Both the position numbers and the translations under genes were made by a program. A DNA stretch of 64,000 nt, taken from positions 868,001 to 932,000 of the forward strand of contig OY756139.1 of the NCBI GenBank assembly GCA_963576785.1. The letters run 5' to 3'. The first letter of the stretch is position 1; each line of letters begins with the position of its first letter. The notes under the pieces were generated by a model. It was not told the origin of the DNA and ran no database searches. It was given only the letters and a program-made list of their open reading frames with translations. The stretch comes from Chlorophyllum brunneum. Taxonomy: Eukaryota; Basidiomycota; Agaricomycetes; Agaricales; Agaricaceae. Positions 59,743 through 64,000 of the stretch are shown piece after piece.

Positions 59743-61631
59743 ATGTCCAAAACAACCCCTGTCGACGCGGCGAGGTCAAAACCTCTCCCTCGACTCCCAC
59801 TCAAAAAGAGTACCATCTCAATGACAACTGCGAAATCCTCGTATGCATCTACACCGAGCAGGTTCTACATCTCTGAACAAGAATCTCTTCTTGGTTCGAC
59901 GCGTAGTGCCCAGCAGAATGGCTCTGCACGTGGATCTGTTGGCGCACACGCGCGACGACGAGGCAGTAGTAGTGGCAGTGGAGGAGGAGGAATAAAGAGC
60001 AGAAATGGCGTGGAGATATACAGCCCACAGAACGATCCACCACACGAACATCTGATCAGCAGGAATATCATCACATACCACACTAATTTCTTTGAAGAAC
60101 CTGAGCAGATGGATGTAGAGATGGAAGCAAGACAAAGAGCGCGTGATCCGCTCGACGAAGACCCTCAGGTTGTGTTTAATCCCGTCGGAGGTTCTGCGGC
60201 GAGCGCGCTTTCGCCGGTCGACTTGCAGAGTCCAGACTCGGACTACTACCATCAACCCACCCAACCAAACTATTCCCATCAGTCTCATAGGAACCGAAGT
60301 CAGCGGAATTGGAGTTATGAGGGACAGAATCGAACGAGGCCAGTTGAACTGGAGTATTACGACATTGAGGGAAGCTGGGCTTATGACGCGTCTGGACGGG
60401 CGTATTTTCGTGGAACGGGCAAGATTGAAGAAGTAGAAGAGGTTGACGAGGAAGGTGCCGTACCATTGGACGAGGACCCCGTACTATCCCCGAGGAAGAG
60501 TTCCTTAGAGGCCCTGGACGAGGAGAACCGACTCGCGGCGCCTGACAGTCCTAAAGAATTCGAACATACGGACCCCCTTCCTCCTGGGACTACGCCACCA
60601 CCTCGACCAAGGCGCGTTGACGAAGTCGTGCTTTCGCCAGGAGGCACAGCCTTCAGTATCCCGAAAACTGTGATTAATTCCGGAGTGGTTAGTGATATTG
60701 GTGTGGGAAGGGCGTTGTCGTCCGGGGGTTATGGGAACGGAAGTAGACGGCATCGTGTTGGTTTGGGCGTGCACATTCCTATAGACCTGGGTATGCTCAG
60801 GACTGAAGGAGATGCTCCTCCGCCTCCACCTCGTACAGTGTTACCTTCATCCCCAATGCAAATAGACGAGCCGTCGGAACCAGACTTGGAAACCCAGATG
60901 CTTTTGGGTATGTTAGATTGGGTGAAGACTGGAGTTGACGATATCAAAGTACTGCGAGATGTGAGTGTTTCTTTCTGTCTTGTTTTCTGTCTCTGAACAT
61001 GCTTCGTAGTACTTTTTTCGACTGTGTGCAGTGTATTTTCTACGAAAACATATAGATGTGACATATCGTGTGGAGGCGGCCCTGCTCGACGTTCAAGAAG
61101 CGATTGAAAGACGGCGGAATATGCCCCAGTCACACTTGGACATTCGGACGGCGGAGTGGCAGGAGAAATTTGAACTGAGGCTAATGTCTTTTAGAACGTG
61201 CGTCCTCTCCTCTCTGGCGGGCCAACATTTACCTGACGCTGGAACAGAACTATACAACGACTCACGTCCATCCGCCGTTTTGTCGAGGCGCACAAGAAAC
61301 TAAGTCAACAGCAGCTCGAGATGTTGCTACAAAAGCTCCTAGCACACGAAATGAAGTATACCGACATCTCATCCAAACTCCACGTATGTTCACTGTCACT
61401 CACTTCCTGACGTACACCCATACTCCTTCACGCCAGGCATCATACGACCGCTTAAAATTACGCCACCTCCACGCCCAACTCGAATCGGCCTACAAAGTTG
61501 AAGTGGAAGCCCGCAAGGAACGTAAAGCCCGCAAACGGAAGTCGTTTCTGCGTAAAAGGATGGAAGCGAAGGCTGATCGTGCTGGTCTGCGGAGCGAACT
61601 TGCTCGCGAACGAGGAACTTCTACGATTTGA
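59743..61631 (+). CDS. Coiled-coil protein of unknown function
   Basis: Four-exon gene: 59743-60960, 61010-61197, 61248-61383 and 61437-61631, with all joins in frame, coding for about 578 residues. The N-terminal 340 residues are disordered: basic start (KPLPRLPLKKSTISMTTAKS), Gly/Ser run, many acidic and proline segments (EEVEEVDEEGAVPLDEDP). From LETQMLLGMLDWVKTGVDDI onward it becomes helical: YRVEAALLDVQEAIERRR, RTAEWQEKFELRLMSFRTTI, RRFVEAHKKLSQQQLEMLLQ and SYDRLKLRHLHAQLESAYKV, ending in a strongly basic coiled coil KERKARKRKSFLRKRMEAKA. I do not recognise the family. The layout suggests a cytoskeletal or scaffold role, but this is speculative. Confidence 0.78.
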
Positions 61632-62107
61632 GTTCACATTCACATTTCCTCAACATCACCATCATCATCGTCATAGATTTCCTCTCATTCTCTTTCTGGT
61701 TCTGTTGCTAACTTATACCACGCTTCACGATATCCTCCATGGTCCATGGTCGACCACCAGACACTCCTTACCTTGCATCACTGCTTTCTGTTGAATACTG
61801 ACTCTCCTGTCGTTGACTGCTGTACAACTAAGCTCTGTACTTGTATCCTCCATCAGAACATTTAATCACGCTGTCTTACGTTCGATTACGACTACAAATG
61901 ATGAAATATAATGATTTTTCCATGTAATTTAGGAAGGGGGAATTGACGCCCTGAGCTCGTCGCGCCTCGTGTTTGCCGCGTGTAACGGCGACGACGCGTC
62001 GAACCGTGTCGCGTTGATCACGTGATGGAAATGTATTACCTAATTTGAGCATGTACAGATTAGGCAAGTCGGCACTGCTCTCTCTGTACAACGACCACTC
62101 ATCCACA
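61632..62107. other. Intergenic region, no gene recognised
   Basis: About 475 bp between tandem + strand genes. No coding feature. Contains a small CATCACCATCATCATCG tract directly after the upstream stop, part of its 3' UTR. Confidence 0.35.
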
Positions 62108-63222
62108 ATGTCGACAGCACACAGACCGACATGGGATCCTGCTCAGGCAAAAGATGTCAAAGGAGGCTCTCGCCAGTTTTCAGTCCGTGATATGGCCGCA
62201 CACACAAAACTCAAATTCCGGTGCGCCCAATTTACCTACCCGTTGCCAGTAGTTTGACAATTTATGGCTACAAAAGCCAAGTAGGCCAAACATCTGTGAC
62301 CGAAATCAAGAAACGCGACCTCCGCGCTGAGCTATTACTAGCGGAAACAGAAGCTCGGAACAAGAAACGGAAGGCAGAAGGAAAACCACCACTTCCTATC
62401 GAGGGCGCTGCCTCGACAGCTGCGACGGATGGGACGGTTGGTATGCAAGTGGATAATGGCGATGAAGAAGCAAACAAGCGGAGAAAGTTGTTGCAGGAGG
62501 CTATGGAATTGGATAGGGATGATGATGATGATGACAGCGATGACAACGACAACGATGAGAAAGGCAGTGCTGGGAGTGGGAGTGAAGACAAGGCCAAGGG
62601 GAAAGCGAAGGATGACGAGGATGAGAGGTACGTTGTTGTCAACACCCCCTATCCCAATAACGCATTTGACATTCTGCTTAGTGAGGAAGAGGACTCCGAT
62701 GACGAAGAAGACGAAACAGCTGAACTGCTACGAGAACTCGAAAAAATCAAACGAGAGCGAGCAGAAGAGAAGACGAGGAAGGAAAAAGAGCAGTCGGAAC
62801 AGGATGCAGCTTCAAGGGAGGCAGAGATAGCTTCAGCGAACCCACTATTGAATCTTGCTGCTGCACTTGGCCAGTCACCTGCTGGACTCAATACGACAGC
62901 CCCTGGGACGTTTTCGGTCAGGAAGCGTTGGGATGACGGTGAGTACTATCTGTGGGTGGTCTTGTGTGCTGAATTAATGGGTCCTCCTTTGTAGATCTGA
63001 TATTCAAGAATCAGGCGATGAGCACTAGGAACAAGCCTCAAGGCCAGTTCGTCAACGACCTGTTGCGGACAGAGTTCCACAAGTACGTGATACCTCCTAG
63101 TATATACCATGTTTATAGAATAAGCGAATACTTCTATTCAGAAAATTCATGTCAAAATTCATCAAGGTACGACATTTTATATCCCCACTTTTTCCACCAC
63201 CACTCACACCTTGGTCAAGTAA
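62108..63222 (+). CDS. CWC15: Spliceosomal protein Cwc15
   Basis: NineTeen-complex-associated spliceosome component. The start at 62108 gives the family signature MSTAHRPTWDPAQAKD, followed by AAHTKLKFR joined over an intron to QVGQTSVTEIKKRDLRAELL. A strongly acidic middle (DDDDDDSDDNDNDEKG, LSEEEDSDDEEDETAEL) and a coiled coil RELEKIKRERAEEKTRKEK lead to the C-terminal box GTFSVRKRWDD, DLIFKNQA, FVNDLLRTEFHK and KFMSKFIK. The stop TAA is created right after the last intron (acceptor GGTCAAG at 63219), so the final exon is only the stop codon. Convergent with the next gene over 78 bp. Confidence 0.9.
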
Positions 63223-63300
63223 TCATATAATACTATACCCCATGTGTTCCGGTGACGTTACATCTCACACCAGCAATAAACATTGCAAAAATCCCTCAAT

Positions 63301-64000
63301 TTACGTCTGATCCCATTCATACCCCTCCCCCGCCCATTCCGGCATTTCTGTCTCGTATGCCCCTAAACTCGTGGTATACTTCAATGCGTGTAAAAAGATG
63401 TACAGTTTTTCGGGTTCGGGATCCGGATGAAGGGGCAAGTAACATTCTGGGCAGTACAAGTTCTCTGACTTGACGACTGTATTGGGATCTGGATGTGGTT
63501 CCATTTGCGATATTTTTTCCAGTGCCTCTTCAGTCGTGAGTTGGGGAAGCTGTTCACTGATTGTTGGAGTCGTTGTGGTGGATAGTGGGGCAGGTGATGA
63601 GTCTAGTGTAGACCCAGGTGCGGGCGCCGCTTCGTCCGACAAACGCCTTGCAACACCTGAAGGTGTGGGTGAACTTCCAGTTTCAGACGGGACGACGCTG
63701 TTGGCCCCAGTAGTAAACTCTCCTTTTCCTCCTCTCTTCCTGCGATTCTGTGGTGGGGCCGGTTTGATGACCAAGTTGCGCGGAGACAAAGCTCCTTTCG
63801 CGCGGAAAATGACGTCTCTCCATCGGCTCCAGTCTTCATCTTCGTCCTAGTGTCATACGAACGTTATAGATTGATAAAGTAAGAATACGAAGAAAGATAC
63901 CTTCATGTTCCGAAGTCTCGTAATCACTTCTACAGCTTCCCTTGATAGTGGTACAGGTGACCCCATGCCGATATCTTGTCCAGTCTCCCGAGGCAATAGT
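63301..64000 (-). CDS. Probable tRNA pseudouridine synthase, 3' part only
   Basis: Gene cut by the right edge of the window; only the C-terminal region is visible. Upstream exon reads PLSREAVEVITRLRNMK, joined over a short intron to DEDEDWSRWRDVIFRAKGAL. The last exon holds SPRNLVIKPAPPQNRRKRGG, a long Ser/Thr/Pro-rich spacer, a CPECYLPLHPDPEPEKLYIF segment with a Cys-x-x-Cys pair, and LHALKYTTSLGAYETEMPEW near the stop at 63301-63303. This ending resembles the C-terminus of the fungal RluA-type Pus9/Rib2 family, which converts U32 of cytosolic or mitochondrial tRNAs to pseudouridine (Rib2 relatives also carry a riboflavin-pathway deaminase). The catalytic domain is outside the window, so the assignment is an inference. 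Confidence 0.65.

Overview
This is a stretch of a nuclear genome from a filamentous basidiomycete (Agaricomycetes type). The evidence is dense short introns (about 48-60 nt, GT...AG) in nearly every gene, basidiomycete-specific families (DUF6534-type membrane protein, CAP secreted protein, GMC oxidoreductase, GH30 with an N-terminal signal peptide) and lineage-typical versions of core proteins. All gene models here come from reading exons in the raw sequence and joining them by splice signals and family similarity; no expression data or database search was available.

Left part (about 0-38 kb) is accessory in character and loosely packed. Two paralogous monocarboxylate-type MFS transporters (173-2217 minus, 5903-7949 plus) lie in mirror-image orientation around a membrane-anchored saccharopine-dehydrogenase-like oxidoreductase (2961-4560). 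Then follow a four-RRM RNA-binding protein of the Nrd1/Mrn1 family (8315-10642), a secreted CAP/PR-1 protein (13072-13983), a GMC oxidoreductase (14654-16988 minus), a DUF6534-like membrane protein (17586-19643), a cytochrome P450 (20541-22639 minus), a candidate Sld3-type replication factor (22939-24569 minus) with a tRNA-Thr(AGU) directly upstream, a CHY zinc-finger (Hot13-like) protein (25499-25911 minus), a secreted GH30 glycosidase (26193-28165 minus), a large multi-pass membrane protein (29040-31173 minus), a two-ankyrin Yar1-like protein (31809-32492) and a BBE-type FAD oxidoreductase with a long insertion (34853-37609). Several intergenic gaps of 0.7-2.4 kb have no recognisable gene.

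Right part (about 38-64 kb) is mostly housekeeping and tightly packed: a Tuba-like RhoGEF (38761-42497 minus) only 67 bp after a Golgi Ca2+/Mn2+ P-type ATPase (PMR1 type, 42565-46509 minus), an aldo/keto reductase (47222-48536) with a decayed partial copy just downstream, rRNA-processing factor EFG1 (50629-51557 minus) sharing a 186-bp divergent promoter with Elongator subunit ELP1 (51744-56927), an F-BAR/SH3 cytokinesis protein (57418-59251), a coiled-coil protein of unknown function (59743-61631), spliceosomal CWC15 (62108-63222), and the 3' part of a probable tRNA pseudouridine synthase running off the right edge.

The most unusual structure is the mirror-image transporter-oxidoreductase-transporter module at the left edge, where both transporters keep the same exon plan including a 14-nt and an 18-nt microexon. 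I see no CRISPR, no intact transposon and no clear secondary-metabolite core enzyme.
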